From: an uncultured delta proteobacterium
Lineage (GTDB): Bacteria > Myxococcota_A > Polyangia > Polyangiales > Polyangiaceae
Reading direction: 5' to 3'
Assembly (NCBI GenBank): GCA_903893335.1
Contig: CAITLX010000769.1
Span: 1-12,818, forward strand
Length of the DNA: 12,818 bases
Position numbers and translations under genes: made by a program. The notes under the pieces were generated by a model, which saw only the letters and a program-made list of their open reading frames with translations, was not told where the DNA came from and did no database searches. This document shows positions 12,168-12,818 of the stretch, one piece after another. The stretch's first letter is position 1; each line of letters starts with the position of its first letter.

Positions 12168-12818
12168 CGAGCACGCGCGCACAGGGGCGCCCGCGCGCCA
12201 GCCTCTCGCTCGACCTCGACAACCTGTGGTCGTACCAGAAGATCCACGGCGACGCGGGCTGGGACGCCTTCCCCTCGTACCTCGAGCGCGGGGTGCCCAT
12301 CATCCTCGAGCAGCTCAAGCGCCACGGCGTGCGCCTCACCGTGTTCATCGTCGGCCAGGACGCCGCGCTCGCGAAGAACGCCGGCGCGCTGCGCGCCATC
12401 ACCGACGCGGGCCACGAGGTCGGCAACCACTCGTTCTCGCACGAGCCGTGGCTGCACACGTTCGACCGCCCGCGCATCGAGCGCGAGATCGCCGACGCCG
12501 AGGCGCACATCGAGCGCGTCACGGGCAAGCGCCCGCGCGGCTTCCGCGGGCCCGGCTTCAGCCTGAGCCAGGACACCCTCGAGGTGCTCGCCGAGCGCGA
12601 CTACCTCTACGACGCCTCGACGTTCCCGACCTTCCTCGGGCCGATCGCGCGCGCCTACTACTTCTTCCAGACGCCCCCGCTCGACGACACCGAGAAGGAG
12701 AAGCGCAAGCTGCTGTTCGGCAAGGCGAGCGACGGATTGCAGCCCCTCGCGCCGTACACCTGGGAGCTGCCCGGGCGACCGCTGCTCGAGATCCCGGTGA
12801 CGACGATGCCGGTCACGC
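12164..12818 (+). CDS. Polysaccharide deacetylase (NodB domain), 3' end cut by window
   Basis: At least 218 residues are visible; the C-terminus lies beyond the window. No signal peptide is seen, so a cytoplasmic location is likely. NodB motifs are present and look intact: SLSLDLDNLW with Asp17 and Asp19, TVFIVGQDA (59-67), GHEVGNHSFSH with His89 and His93, and GFRGPGFS (126-133). After this the sequence runs through YLYDASTFPTFLGP and an aromatic/charged insert towards ELPGRPLLEIPVTTMP, which fits the family's later motif. It should remove acetyl (or other N-/O-acyl) groups from a sugar of the polymer or its lipid-linked precursor using a divalent metal. The ATG overlaps the previous stop as ATGA, so translation is probably coupled to the deacetylase/GT2 fusion, whose own deacetylase site is degenerate. 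Confidence 0.9.
   Translation, partial: MTSTRAQGRPRASLSLDLDNLWSYQKIHGDAGWDAFPSYLERGVPIILEQLKRHGVRLTVFIVGQDAALAKNAGALRAITDAGHEVGNHSFSHEPWLHTFDRPRIEREIADAEAHIERVTGKRPRGFRGPGFSLSQDTLEVLAERDYLYDASTFPTFLGPIARAYYFFQTPPLDDTEKEKRKLLFGKASDGLQPLAPYTWELPGRPLLEIPVTTMPVT

Noticed and set aside
1..12818. tRNA, rRNA, CRISPR arrays, insertion sequences and attachment sites
   Set aside because: I looked for these on both strands and saw no tRNA-like fold, spaced repeat array, transposase motif or terminal inverted repeat.

Overview
The window is very GC-rich (roughly three quarters G+C by eye), with strong G/C preference at third codon positions, GTG and TTG starts and long shadow frames on both strands. Gene content and protein style suggest a deltaproteobacterium in the broad sense, most likely Myxococcota. 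That assignment is inference; no rRNA or other marker is present. Almost all of the window codes for the synthesis, polymerisation, export and modification of a surface polysaccharide.

Layout. (1) Positions 1-1896, minus strand: a short Wza-type outer-membrane export lipoprotein, followed 81 bp later by a polyprenyl-phosphate sugar-1-phosphate transferase cut by the left window edge. (2) 1897-2037: a divergent leader with a weak sigma70-like promoter candidate facing left and a duplicated leader motif. (3) 2038-9341, plus strand: four genes whose ends overlap by 4, 14 and 4 bp. They are a Wzy/O-antigen-ligase-like polymerase, a heparinase II/III-like lipoprotein, a Wzz chain-length regulator fused to a BY-kinase-like ATPase domain, and an uncharacterised His-rich protein. 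(4) 9302-10318, minus strand: a PF03706 (lysylphosphatidylglycerol synthase/flippase-like) membrane protein that converges on the operon and overlaps it by 40 bp. (5) 10319-10439: a divergent intergenic region with three inverted repeats. (6) 10440-12818, plus strand: a NodB-like deacetylase domain fused to a family 2 glycosyltransferase. It overlaps by ATGA a second NodB deacetylase that runs off the right edge.

How the genes fit together (inference). The sugar transferase starts the lipid-linked repeat unit, the GT2 domain adds or transfers a sugar, Wzy polymerises in the periplasm, the Wzz/BY-kinase protein sets chain length, and the Wza-like lipoprotein forms part of the export channel. 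The heparinase-like lipoprotein may trim or clear polymer, and the deacetylase proteins tailor it. The family mix (EpsB_2-type sugar transferase, DUF3473-type deacetylase, short export protein) resembles the EPS loci that accompany XrtA/PEP-CTERM systems, but no exosortase or Wzx flippase is visible here.

The most unusual features are two apparently disabled catalytic domains. The fused deacetylase has non-canonical residues at every His/Asp position I can align to the NodB metal site, while its coupled neighbour is intact. The chain-length kinase has E-A-N instead of D-x-D in Walker A', no C-terminal tyrosine cluster, and instead three exact-length 14-residue repeats, each with one tyrosine, in its linker. 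The His-rich protein at 8235-9341 is the best candidate for a new carbohydrate-active enzyme family.
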